From Bodo saltans (Eukaryota > Euglenozoa > Kinetoplastea > Eubodonida > Bodonidae), in contig CYKH01001645.1 of assembly GCA_001460835.1 (NCBI GenBank), forward strand, positions 1 to 64,000: DNA of 64,000 nucleotides, read 5' to 3'. Of the stretch, positions 38,779 to 47,572 are shown piece by piece. Position numbers and translations under genes: made by a program. The notes beneath the pieces were generated by a model. That model made no database searches. It had not been told where the DNA came from and saw only the letters and a list, made by a program, of their open reading frames with translations. Position 1 is the first letter of the stretch; each line of letters begins with the position of its first letter.

Positions 38779-41208
38779 ATGGAGGGTGAAACTCGTCCTA
38801 TTGAAGAGCTATCGAACCAAGAGCTGAACGATCTCATTGCGTTTGAGACGGAGCGACATATGCTCGAAGTCGAGACGCTAATTGCTCAACGCGATCGGGC
38901 GTCGGATATGCTGAAGGAGCGAAAAGAGGAGTTCCGCAAGATGATTGATGGTGTGACCAACATGCGAATTGAAGTATGCGATATGGAGGCATCTCAGCCA
39001 GGATGTTCACATTGCCCAGAGGACGATGTTCTACCGTCAGATGACGAAGCTGAGGCGAACAATGACGACAACAGCAGTGACGTCCCGCAACCGTTAGCGG
39101 CAAGAACTGCGTCGCAACGCGTCGAAGAGTTCGTTTCGAGATTTGCGAAGGGGCTTTCTACTGGCGCGTCCAGGTTTGGTCAGTTACTTTCTGTGCTAGA
39201 CGCTGCGGTGCAACCCGAAGGGACGCCAAGCATCAAACCAGGAACTGCGTACCCGCCTACGTTAGACTCTCGGATACAGAAGAACTTAGTTCTGTACAAC
39301 AAAACCACAAACGTCTATTTTGTGTCGCGTAATGAGATCCGCGGGCTGAAGGGTTGGTGGGAAAAACACTTTAAGACATGCCAGAGCTGTGGATTGCGGC
39401 ACGATGCTTGGTTAAAGGCGCGAGGCCTCACCAACAGTGTCGCGATTCAGCACCACGTTGGAGGTAACTCTCTGCCAGACTTCGCAAAGCGCGGTGGTCG
39501 TCACCTTGATGCCACGAAACGCTGTCATCGGATTGAATTTTGGCTAAACGCAGAGACTCCCATTGAAGACAGAGAAGATGCCCGTACCACGGATGTGCTG
39601 GTCATCAAGTCTGCCGTCACGGTGAGGAATTCTGACGAGGAGCGTCGTCACAATGCGGTATCCGAGGTTGCCGTGGCCGCTGAAGCATTACTATCCAACA
39701 CAGTCAAGGAGTCCCTTCACACATTGGCAAAGAAAACACTCGACGCACCGTGGATGCGTACTTCGTCGCAGAATGGGGAAACTGCTCGTGCGTCATCGCC
39801 AGCCAGCGGTAACGAGAGCCCATTAAGCGAGGAGACAAAGGTCGCAGTGGAAGTATTTCTGTCGTCCATTGGTTGCAACGTCACAGTAGTACCATCCACA
39901 AGCCAGTCAGCAGGCGCGGCAACTTCTTCTTCTGGAGGAAACGCATCACCGTCGTTTGAGCTCTGCGTCAGCGTTGCGCTCACACTTCCCGTACACGTTG
40001 CTTGCGTTCAGCCGTTGATGGAGGCTGCTCGGCATGATGCACACCAGTCTGTGCTGATTGATCGTGTCTTCAATCCGTTGATTGAGACCGTTTGCAACGC
40101 CATAGGCATGAACTCAAAGGCCGAATTCTTTTCGAGCATGGTGAAGAAAACATCAGAGATCATTCAAACGTTTAGAAAAGCGAATCTTGAGAAACAAGTT
40201 GCGAACGCTGCAACAAGCGCTGACGGCTCCAATGCTGCCGCTCCAGTTCAGGGAGAACGTAACTTGAAAAAACGCCAAATCTACAACATTCTTCATGCAC
40301 TTGCTCTGCACAAAACCACATTTGCGTTTGTCTACGCCGTTCCTCGGAGTCACGACGACGACCAAGGCGATGGTGCTGTATCGTCGCCATGGACACCGTC
40401 GAAGAACACAAGTCGGCTTGCGAGTGCTATCACCACCGCTGGCTCTCTTGGGAAGGGCAAAGTCCTCAATATCTTGATGGAGGTTCTCAAGACCTTCGTG
40501 TCGCCTGGTGCCGTGGTCATCCCTGCGAATCCCGCACCAGACTTGTTAGAATTTGTTCTCATGTTGGAGAAGGCGCCGTTATATTTGCTAGATGCCCTCA
40601 ACAAGGAATACAGCAGCACTGAGAGGACCCCCTCCTCCCGGCGAACAGGGAGTAGCCTGTTCGATGCCGTCGTGTCGCCGCAGACAAAGATATCTCTTGG
40701 TCTTAAATTGTTTAGTGAGATGGTGGTCGATATCTTTAGACCTTACTCACCAGACTGTGGCGCAATCATTGTGGAAGAGGAAGAAAAGTCGCAATCTTTC
40801 TTCAAAAAGAGCCCAGTGCTTGCTCCTCCTTGTGTGCCAAGAACAGACCTGCCAGTTGATATTGTGCACGCGAACATTGCTGTGCACGAGGAGGCGACGA
40901 AGCTCGTTGCGAAAGTAAAAGAAGAGAAGCTCCACACATCCCACCAAGATCTGGAGAAGCAAAGCAAGGAAGTTCTCAAACGCGTTCGAGATCGTGTTTC
41001 GACGGTATCCTTAACGACCGAGTCGATGAAGAGTGGCTGGTCGGAACTTGGGATCACAGTTCAGCAATGGCACCGTGCAGAAGTCAATGCATTACTTCCC
41101 TTTGGACAAGCTATCCAACACGGCGGACATGACGACTCAGACTTGCATGCTGATGCTCATCTCCCACTTCTCTACGCGTGTTGCTCTCTAGAGGACGCGA
41201 GCATCTAA
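38779..41208 (+). CDS. 809-aa orphan protein with N-terminal coiled coil
   Basis: No family is recognised. The first 70 residues form a charged coiled coil (EELSNQELNDLIAFETERH onward), followed by an acidic linker (DDEAEANNDDNSSD). Residues about 110-350 contain a mixed globular part: VEEFVSRFAKGLSTGASRFG, a Trp/Cys-rich GLKGWWEKHFKTCQSCGLRH segment (possible single zinc knuckle, CxxC) and a hydrophobic VLVIKSAVTVRN block. The C-terminal half is mainly helical (FVLMLEKAPLYLLDALNKEY, VVDIFRPYSPDCG). Its length, lack of stops and codon use confirm a gene. The start is ATG 38779, since the upstream codon at 38737 is GTG. Confidence 0.8.
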   Translation: MEGETRPIEELSNQELNDLIAFETERHMLEVETLIAQRDRASDMLKERKEEFRKMIDGVTNMRIEVCDMEASQPGCSHCPEDDVLPSDDEAEANNDDNSSDVPQPLAARTASQRVEEFVSRFAKGLSTGASRFGQLLSVLDAAVQPEGTPSIKPGTAYPPTLDSRIQKNLVLYNKTTNVYFVSRNEIRGLKGWWEKHFKTCQSCGLRHDAWLKARGLTNSVAIQHHVGGNSLPDFAKRGGRHLDATKRCHRIEFWLNAETPIEDREDARTTDVLVIKSAVTVRNSDEERRHNAVSEVAVAAEALLSNTVKESLHTLAKKTLDAPWMRTSSQNGETARASSPASGNESPLSEETKVAVEVFLSSIGCNVTVVPSTSQSAGAATSSSGGNASPSFELCVSVALTLPVHVACVQPLMEAARHDAHQSVLIDRVFNPLIETVCNAIGMNSKAEFFSSMVKKTSEIIQTFRKANLEKQVANAATSADGSNAAAPVQGERNLKKRQIYNILHALALHKTTFAFVYAVPRSHDDDQGDGAVSSPWTPSKNTSRLASAITTAGSLGKGKVLNILMEVLKTFVSPGAVVIPANPAPDLLEFVLMLEKAPLYLLDALNKEYSSTERTPSSRRTGSSLFDAVVSPQTKISLGLKLFSEMVVDIFRPYSPDCGAIIVEEEEKSQSFFKKSPVLAPPCVPRTDLPVDIVHANIAVHEEATKLVAKVKEEKLHTSHQDLEKQSKEVLKRVRDRVSTVSLTTESMKSGWSELGITVQQWHRAEVNALLPFGQAIQHGGHDDSDLHADAHLPLLYACCSLEDASI

Positions 41209-41589
41209 CAACAAAAACCCCTAGGTGATACTCGAAATTATTTTGATGTGTGTTTTCATTTCTGCGTGCGCATGCCACGCAACGTATTTATTTGCGTTCA
41301 AGGGAAATGGAAAAAAAATCCCGTGTGAATGACTTGGAACCTGTGCCCTTTTGTTCTGTGTTCCACTAAATGTGGTGCTGTCCGATGTTGTTTTCTCTAA
41401 AGGGGGAGGAGCGAGCATATACACATCATCCCTATTTTAGGATCTTCCCACACGAAGAGAACAATACCTAAAAAAAAAAACACGTTCCAGTGCGCAGTGT
41501 AGGAACGCGAAAAGACACATTTTCATCAACAGATTTTCTCACGAGACACCCCCAAGCAACAGCAACCGCTTATTCAGAACATCAAAAAA
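41209..41589. other. Intergenic, no gene
   Basis: About 380 bases with an A-run (41471-41480) and T-rich pieces. ATG 41590 of GSK3 follows directly on an A-run. No gene or RNA was seen. Confidence 0.55.
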
Positions 41590-42645
41590 ATGGCACAGCC
41601 ACCGTCATCCACCGGAGGGAGAAGCCGCGATGCTGCCATTCAGCAGCAATATGTAGATCACCGCGCTGTAGGTCAAGGAACGTTCGGTACCGTAATGTTA
41701 GCACGCGACGCCACGACTGGAGAGCCTGTGGCGATCAAGAAGGTGATCCAGGACCCTCGATTCAAAAATCGTGAATTACAAATTATGAGGATCCTGAACC
41801 ACCCCAACGTTGTCGCCCTGAAGAATTATTATTACGTGAATGGCGATACCAGGCCCGACGACGTGTTTCTGAATGTGGTGATGGAGTTCGTCCCTGATAC
41901 GTTGCACCGATGCTGTCGGAATTACGTAAGGGCTCGCCAATACACGCCCATGATTCTCGTGAAGGTCTTCCTGTTCCAGCTTCTCCGTAGCATTGGGTAC
42001 TTGCATTTGCCTAGTGTCAATGTTTGCCATCGTGACATCAAACCCCACAACGTACTTGTGAACGTGGAAACCGGTCAGCTCAAGATTTGCGATTTTGGTA
42101 GTGCCAAGCAGCTCACCAACGAGCCCAACGTGGCGTACATCTGTTCACGATACTATCGTGCTCCAGAACTCATTTTTGGCAATCAGTACTACTCGACGTC
42201 GGTAGATGTTTGGTCTGTCGGGTGCATCTTTGCGGAGATGTTGATTGGCGAACCAATTTTCCGCGGTGAAAATTCTATGGGTCAACTTGTAGAGATTATT
42301 AAGATTCTCGGAACTCCTGGGAAAGAACAGCTGGAGCAGCTCAACCGACGCAATCAGACCGCAGAGCCCCGTTTGGCTCAAATCCGCCCTCGCCCATGGT
42401 CAAGAGTCTTCCCAGAGCACGTCCCAGTGGAGGCTCACGACTTGATCACGAAGCTACTTGCGTACGTCCCCACAGAGCGGGTGAAGCCCATGGACGCCCT
42501 TTGCCACCCGTTCTTCGCGGAGCTTAGCGATCCGAACGCAAGGCTGCCAAATGCTCAACCATTGCCGGCTGCTCTGTTTGTCTTCACAGAGGAAGAGAAG
42601 CGTAACATGACCCCACAGCAGCTCGCCCATCTCGTACGGAACTAA
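41590..42645 (+). CDS. GSK3: Glycogen synthase kinase 3
   Basis: The product has 351 residues, a compact kinase with all active-site motifs: VGQGTFGTV (28-35), the VAIKK lysine at 50, CHRDIKPHN (catalytic Asp 149), DFGSAK (168-173) and the GSK3-specific activation loop YICSRYYRAPELIF, whose Tyr at 183 is the autophosphorylated residue. The GSK3/CMGC insert FRGENSMGQLVEIIKILGTPG is present. The N-terminal tail is only 20 residues and lacks the Ser-9-type Akt site context, so inhibitory control by that route is unlikely. GSK3 is a broad signalling kinase; in trypanosomes the short form is essential. Confidence 0.95.
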   Translation: MAQPPSSTGGRSRDAAIQQQYVDHRAVGQGTFGTVMLARDATTGEPVAIKKVIQDPRFKNRELQIMRILNHPNVVALKNYYYVNGDTRPDDVFLNVVMEFVPDTLHRCCRNYVRARQYTPMILVKVFLFQLLRSIGYLHLPSVNVCHRDIKPHNVLVNVETGQLKICDFGSAKQLTNEPNVAYICSRYYRAPELIFGNQYYSTSVDVWSVGCIFAEMLIGEPIFRGENSMGQLVEIIKILGTPGKEQLEQLNRRNQTAEPRLAQIRPRPWSRVFPEHVPVEAHDLITKLLAYVPTERVKPMDALCHPFFAELSDPNARLPNAQPLPAALFVFTEEEKRNMTPQQLAHLVRN

Positions 42646-42655
42646 AGGAAACCCT

Positions 42656-42698
42656 ACAACTACTACTACAACTCCCCCCCAAGTAGTAGTAGGGTTGT
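42656..42698 (+). repeat. Inverted repeat in the GSK3 3' flank
   Basis: Left arm 42656-42669 (ACAACTACTACTAC) pairs with 42683-42698 (GTAGTAGTAGGGTTGT) through nine TAC/GTA pairs plus five more pairs across a two-base GG bulge. The loop is 13 bases and C-rich. An alternative pairing uses ACCCTAC at 42651-42657. It lies 10 to 50 bases after the stop and would fold in the mRNA. Confidence 0.6.
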
Positions 42699-43443
42699 AC
42701 TCTGTGCCTTTAATGAGCGTTGCATATCGTCAACAACAAGCGAATGACCCAAATTAGTTGGGAAGAAGCTGAAAAAAAAGAGGTTTCTTACTGTTTTCTA
42801 AGAAAAAAAAATACTGCCCTTTTCACTACTTCGCGAGGATTTTTTGTCCAGAAGAAAACATTAGCAGCACGCTGTGTACTTGACCCACCGACCTACACCA
42901 AGCACGAAAAGTGAAGCACCTCGGAAAGGAAACATGGAAAACAGTGGCAATCAAGGCAAACAATGTCACTGAAAACTTCAAACAACAAGCAATGAAAGAA
43001 CAAACAAACAAACAAACAAAAATATGAAAAGGAGAAAGAGAAGCTCTGCGTGCGGAAGATCGTTTCTGTTTATTTTACTTTTTCTTTTTGTTCCCCTTCG
43101 TCAATTTATGTGTGTGCACTAGAGAAAAAATGGAGACAGTTGCGATGCTTTGATGATGTGTCGCGCCTGCATTTGTGTGTTCTTTTGGTGTGTTTTTTGT
43201 TGTTTGTGTGAATCAGGCGGCGTTAGGCATCTTAGGTCATTATGGACCCAGATACCTCTCGCCTTTGATTTGTTCTTTTTATTTTCGCGAAGGGGGAGAG
43301 ACTCACAAATTTTATGTTCCTCCGAATTGAAGGAAATTGAAAATCTGCGGTAATAATCCTCGAGCTACGCTTAACGCACCAAAAAAAAAACTTCCATACA
43401 AAACGAGCCTCCAATGAACAACAGAACAAATACAAAAACAAAC

Positions 43444-43473
43444 AAAAAGAACAGAACCAAAAAGAACAGAACC
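43444..43473. repeat. Two perfect 15-base tandem units
   Basis: AAAAAGAACAGAACC at 43444-43458 is repeated exactly at 43459-43473, in A-rich intergenic DNA. It is probably slippage. Confidence 0.8.
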
Positions 43474-43800
43474 AAAAAAAAAAGATCAACAAAGTGAAAA
43501 TAACCTGTACGGAGGCAATAATCATTCGTCACTGAGTCTTTCTGCATTTTGAGCAGGGTGACAAAGGGAATGATGCTGACGTGAAGGATGAGCAATGAAA
43601 CAGATCAACACACAGACACACACACACACACCACTCACAAAAATCCCTTTTCTTTCCCTTGAGCGAAAACTATCTACCGATGTGTCAGCGAGAACCCAGA
43701 AAATGCGCTTTGGTAGTTGTGGAACTAGCGATGTGTGAAATTATCTCGTTTTTTCCCCCGCTCCCACAGATAGCAGCGTCAAGCACAACGCTTTTTAGCG

Positions 43801-45498
43801 ATGACCTCGACAACCACGCCGCTACACGGGAACACCCCATACTCGCCGGTGGTACAGTTCCCAAACTCCTTAAACTCTTCGTACATGAACCTTTCGAATT
43901 TAAATGTATTACAGAGCAACATGCCACAAGCACCCATCAACAGTAGCAGCACGGGTACTTTGCAGAAGGTAGCGTCCGTACCACTTAACAGACACTCGAG
44001 ATCAAGAGCAATTTTTGTAGCGGTTCTCATTTCCGTTGCGGTGCTTCTCAGCCCATACTGGATTGTTGACCGAGGACAGCCAGCGTCATTGGTCGTGGCA
44101 CCACCAACACTCGTTTATGTGCCTGCACGCCCCGATCGTCGCGTGGTGTGGGACTCATTACTAAAAATTGGTTCACAGAGCAGCAATGGTGCCCGCAGCA
44201 GTGTGAAGCAGCACCACCCACGCAGTGACGACGTAGCAAGACGAGGAGGAGGAAGAGGAGGGGTGCGGATCATGTTTCTCGGAGATTCCATTACGGAAGG
44301 CGGCGCTGCCAACACAACGCATCCACGGAAGCACCCCAATGGGTCGTGCTCGTACCGATTCTCATTCCTTGCTCATATTGCGGCTCCTGGAGGTCGCAGG
44401 AGTGCTGCTGCTGTGCGCGCACTAGCGGCCAATAATAGCAGCAGGACCACCTCGTTGTCCAGCAAACGACTGTCGCCGCATCACATCAGCACCGTTGGTC
44501 CGTTTTCGTCGAACTGCGGCGACGTCGTCGTCCCCGACAAGTGCTTCGGTACCCTCCGTAAATCTTGGGGAAATGACAAAGGCCTAGGACTGTACGATAT
44601 GAGCACAAGGAGTATCCACTGGCGCCGCCACGCGTCAGTCTCCGGTGTGACGGCACTTGGGTTGATCCGGCACCGCGAGGCATGGCAAAAGCGTGACACC
44701 TGTTATGGGAAGTCGGGGATTTTGAAGGAAGCCCCAGCACTCCCTCCAATCGTACTCGCTATGGAGAACACGTACCGAATGGCATTTCCTCAGCGCGTGA
44801 ATGTCAGTGACGTTGCTGTGTGGGCCGCGTCGTATGAGCCTCACTTAGTCCTAGTGCTGCTAGGAACGAATGACTTGCGCTGGGGCCGAGATTGGACAGA
44901 GATTTTGTACGAGTCACTGCCTGCCGTGCTGCATGAAGTCTTATGGGCTGCAGATCGCCGGGTCAGCCCGCTTCTCGCTTCCTCAACACAGCAAGCGGAT
45001 GATGACCCCGGCCCAGCAGACGCAGCAACGCCGCTCTCTGACCCAGCGGTGATAGGGAGACGCCCCTCACGTTCGTTATCGTCAGGTCACCACAGTATCA
45101 ATGGGCAATACAAACCCAGCTCCACTACTGTGTGTTCGACCTTTGCAGTTCTCTCCACGCTTTACCCCCGCACTGAGTATGCTGCTGAGCTGGAAGCGTT
45201 TAATATGGCGCTTCGTGGAATTCAGCGGCGACGACAAACGGGTGTGGGCCTGATGTGTCCGACCCCAGATGCATTTCTTCATGAGCATGCCCTTTCTCTG
45301 ATGTCCGGAGAGACGTTTCTTCTCTGCCACCCATGTATCCGCGTGATCGATGGCGGCGCACCAGTTGTAGAAGCGACAGGGGCGACGATGCCAAAAAGTG
45401 AGTTCCTTTTGAAATACACCTTCGACGGGCTGCATCCAAACGACGAGGGAGATGATCAACTTGGCCTCCGAATGGCGAACCTTCTAATGACGCTTTGA
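43801..45498 (+). CDS. Type II membrane SGNH/GDSL-like hydrolase
   Basis: The product has 565 residues. A cytosolic tail of about 69 residues rich in Asn/Ser/Thr/Pro is followed by one transmembrane helix (70-89, IFVAVLISVAVLLSPYWIV) and a lumenal or outer domain. SGNH block I is FLGDSITEG with the nucleophile Ser at 163. Block III is LLGTNDLRWG (about 353-362), and block V is DGLHPNDEGDDQLG with the Asp/His pair (Asp about 542, His about 545). The family removes acyl groups from lipids, sugars or proteins. Long Ser/Arg/His-rich insertions split the fold. The single anchor and orientation suggest Golgi or surface glycan or lipid deacylation, which is inferred. Confidence 0.85.
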   Translation: MTSTTTPLHGNTPYSPVVQFPNSLNSSYMNLSNLNVLQSNMPQAPINSSSTGTLQKVASVPLNRHSRSRAIFVAVLISVAVLLSPYWIVDRGQPASLVVAPPTLVYVPARPDRRVVWDSLLKIGSQSSNGARSSVKQHHPRSDDVARRGGGRGGVRIMFLGDSITEGGAANTTHPRKHPNGSCSYRFSFLAHIAAPGGRRSAAAVRALAANNSSRTTSLSSKRLSPHHISTVGPFSSNCGDVVVPDKCFGTLRKSWGNDKGLGLYDMSTRSIHWRRHASVSGVTALGLIRHREAWQKRDTCYGKSGILKEAPALPPIVLAMENTYRMAFPQRVNVSDVAVWAASYEPHLVLVLLGTNDLRWGRDWTEILYESLPAVLHEVLWAADRRVSPLLASSTQQADDDPGPADAATPLSDPAVIGRRPSRSLSSGHHSINGQYKPSSTTVCSTFAVLSTLYPRTEYAAELEAFNMALRGIQRRRQTGVGLMCPTPDAFLHEHALSLMSGETFLLCHPCIRVIDGGAPVVEATGATMPKSEFLLKYTFDGLHPNDEGDDQLGLRMANLLMTL

Positions 45499-45868
45499 AT
45501 GAAAGTTTGTGAGAGAGAAGTTTAATGCCAACAATAGCACACTCTCCCAAAGAGATCTTATTTACCGCTGCAATTGGTTTGTGTCCCGAAGTGTTTTTTT
45601 TTGTGCCCTCGCCAACCCCCGCCCACAGACACGAGAGTTTAACACTCTTCACAATGCTGTCGCCTTCCTCCCCTTTGCTGCACCTCCACCGCCCCCTGTT
45701 GTTATTTTTACTGCGAGTCTTTGCTCGCCCCCCAGGCGTTGAACCTTGTTTCGTAACAAACAAACAGACAAAAAACCCCTGTTCACAGAGTCTTGATTTT
45801 CTCCCACAATGAAATTCGATTTCTGTTTTTCTCAAGTGCTCACAAGCGTAGTTTCGCCTTAGTTCCAT
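45499..45868. other. Intergenic, no gene
   Basis: About 370 bases of pyrimidine-rich flank, with T-rich tracts near 45594-45602 and 45822-45835. A tract followed by AG (near 45836-45862) precedes the small ORF at 45869. Confidence 0.5.
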
Positions 45869-46159
45869 ATGTTGCGCGTTACTGGCTCGAGGCTCATTGG
45901 CGTGAGAACAGAACATTTCTTCTCAGAGGAGGCGATGAGCCACACTCGAAGGGTCTCGTGGGCACCACATACGACTGCAAAGAAGCAGGGAGTGTTCGCA
46001 AAATTATCTCGCTCGAACTTGAACGATCCCCTGCCTGCGTCGTTCCGAAAAGAGCCGTACTTCCAGGAGCAGATTGAAGCGCACCGCCTCCATCACCGCC
46101 CAGATATCTACATTTACAAGTACAATGTCTCTCCCACGCACATGTCTCTAAGGAAATAG
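45869..46159 (+). CDS. Small basic hypothetical protein (96 aa)
   Basis: The ORF starts at the first ATG after a pyrimidine tract and AG. The product (MLRVTGSRLIGVRTEHFF ...) is basic, has Arg and no acids in its first 14 residues like a mitochondrial presequence, and ends in an aromatic DIYIYKYNV segment. No family is recognised. Evidence for reality is the placement between two well-spaced genes, the leader signals and the balanced composition. An overlapping frame (45793-46077) lacks an ATG start. A perfect 9-base inverted repeat lies 94 bases after the stop. Confidence 0.55.
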   Translation: MLRVTGSRLIGVRTEHFFSEEAMSHTRRVSWAPHTTAKKQGVFAKLSRSNLNDPLPASFRKEPYFQEQIEAHRLHHRPDIYIYKYNVSPTHMSLRK

Positions 46160-46466
46160 CGATTTTATCCTTTTCGGTGTATTGCACTGGGAGTGGAGAG
46201 GGAATCTGGAGTGAGCGAGAGGGTATTGTTGCGTCCCATACGTGGATCGTTAGTGTTATCACCTATTGTGGCCGCCTCAATTGAATGATAACACAGAAGT
46301 TCAAAAAAAGTTCACTTTTTTTTTTTTGCTGTGTAATCCGATCACTCATTTTTCATGTTGTTTCCTCGTTCGATCGTGTTGATATTAATGCGCATTAAAC
46401 TAACATTTTGTCCCCACCCTTTTCTTGCTTTGCTCTAAAAGGTGGTCTGTCTTGATCAAACGAAAA
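46160..46466. other. Intergenic with inverted repeat, no gene
   Basis: Short flank that contains the inverted repeat at 46253-46294 and a T-run (46316-46327) before the next ATG at 46467. Confidence 0.55.
46253..46294. repeat. Perfect 9-base inverted repeat
   Basis: GTGTTATCA at 46253-46261 matches TGATAACAC at 46286-46294 exactly as an inverted repeat with a 24-base loop; inside the loop ATTG (46265-46268) and CAAT (46278-46281) can pair too. It lies in the 3' flank of the small ORF. Confidence 0.75.
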
Positions 46467-47105
46467 ATGCCACAACGCAATCCATGGGATACACAAACGA
46501 GACCCTGGGACGAGCGCATCGGCGCAGACGCTAGCATCACTCACGTGAGCGGAGGAAAAAAGATCTTCCACGACATCACTGGTAAGTCCGCATCGAATGT
46601 CCCTCTGCCCCAAGGAGATCAACCATTCCTCGTCCCGATGCCCGCCAACGGCACAATGAGGAACCAGACCCCTGTGATGGTCGACACCAACATTCATGTG
46701 TGGCGTAGCTACCGCACGATCACCTCAACAGCAGAGGGTGTACAAGGAGAGGGAAAGAAAATGAATGCGAGACCACTTCCGATGATTGAAGTGCAAGCAC
46801 ACATCCGTAAATCTCTACGTGATAAGTTGCGTGATCAAGAGAGGAAGGAGCTCATGTTGAAAAAGCAACATGGTTTGGAACGTGAGGCAATGCTCACACG
46901 CCACGCAAATCACGCTGCGATGGAGGAGTCGTTCCTGCGCACGCGAGCAAAAACCCTCGGCTTCGAAGGTCTGCACAAGCCGGTGACGCGTCCACCTCCG
47001 TCTGTTCCATCGGTTGCGCCAGAGGAGCTACAACGAATTGTGGAAGCTGCGCAGGCAGTGGGTGGTGGTTTTTTTTTTGCTTCGAAGGTCTGCACAAGCC
47101 GGTGA
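46467..47105 (+). CDS. Hypothetical charged protein, reading frame broken at the 3' end by a duplication
   Basis: This frame codes for 212 residues (MPQRNPWDTQTRPWDERIG onward) and ends soon after a poly-T run. It has no family I recognise; the middle is helical and charged (IRKSLRDKLRDQERKELMLKKQ) and the end is Pro/Ala-rich. Bases 46960-47065 recur at 47079-47184, and the second copy continues the protein in a different frame to 47359. Removing one 119-base unit would restore one frame of 257 residues with a Ser/Pro/Gly C-terminus. The original gene is therefore probably 257 residues and this is an error or a recent break. The start ATG at 46467 replaces a TTG-started extension. Confidence 0.65.
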   Translation: MPQRNPWDTQTRPWDERIGADASITHVSGGKKIFHDITGKSASNVPLPQGDQPFLVPMPANGTMRNQTPVMVDTNIHVWRSYRTITSTAEGVQGEGKKMNARPLPMIEVQAHIRKSLRDKLRDQERKELMLKKQHGLEREAMLTRHANHAAMEESFLRTRAKTLGFEGLHKPVTRPPPSVPSVAPEELQRIVEAAQAVGGGFFFASKVCTSR

Positions 47106-47184
47106 CGCGTCCACCTCCATCTGTTCCATCGGTTGCCCCAGAGGAGCTACAGCGAATTGTGGAAGCCGCGCAGGCAGTGGGTGG
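46960..47184 (+). repeat. Imperfect tandem duplication, 119-base period
   Basis: Bases 46960-47065 (106 bases) are repeated at 47079-47184 with a 13-base TGG-plus-poly-T spacer (47066-47078). Four single-base differences separate the copies, and all four are silent third-codon changes in the reading frame of the first copy (CCG/CCA, GCG/GCC, CAA/CAG, GCT/GCC). Confidence 0.9.
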
Positions 47185-47359
47185 GTCGTCGCGCATGCCG
47201 GGCTCTGGGGGGAAGCGCGTGTGGGCGGATCATCCTTGCCAACGAAGCAACGGATCCCCGTTTGGAAGCAGCTCTCACACGCCCACTCCCGGCGTGAGCG
47301 AAGCGGAGTCTCGGGCAGTGTCGTCTATGCGACGTTGGGAGGACAAGTGCCTTCCGTAG
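47080..47359 (+). pseudogene. Displaced 3' end of the 46467 gene
   Basis: The second copy of the duplicated segment reads on in the frame of 47102 as VTRPPPSVPSVAPEEL and continues through a Ser/Gly/Pro-rich tail (SSRMPGSGGKRVW onward) to a stop at 47359. It has no ATG of its own near the copy boundary and no trans-splice signal, so it is not an independent gene but the natural C-terminal part of the gene to the left. Confidence 0.65.
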
Positions 47360-47561
47360 TGGTAAAGACGATGGGGGAAGCGTTACGTCACCAAAATGCC
47401 CCACGGCAGCCCTTTACATTTTTTGTAAATTGTACAGTTTTTACTATCATTCGGTCACGAGAAACAGAAGTTGGATGGATCGAAACATTGTAGACGAACG
47501 CTCACGACTGCAGTTGATTGTTATTTCATGTGTTCCTTCAGCGTTTTTTGGTTTTTTTTTT

Positions 47562-47563
47562 AG
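47562..47563 (+). promoter_or_regulatory. Probable spliced-leader acceptor AG
   Basis: A nearly pure T tract (47543-47561) is followed by AG at 47562-47563, only 9 bases before the ATG at 47573. This is one of the clearest trans-splice sites here and fixes the kinase start. Confidence 0.7.
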
Positions 47564-47572
47564 TAATAATAA

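Larger units (their letters stand above)
42646..43800. other. Long intergenic stretch with hairpin and simple repeats
   Basis: About 1.15 kb without a gene. It holds a strong hairpin just after GSK3 (42656-42698), five CAAA units (43001-43020), two perfect copies of a 15-base unit AAAAAGAACAGAACC (43444-43473) and a CA repeat (about 43616-43631). Small frames on both strands have no features. Confidence 0.6.
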
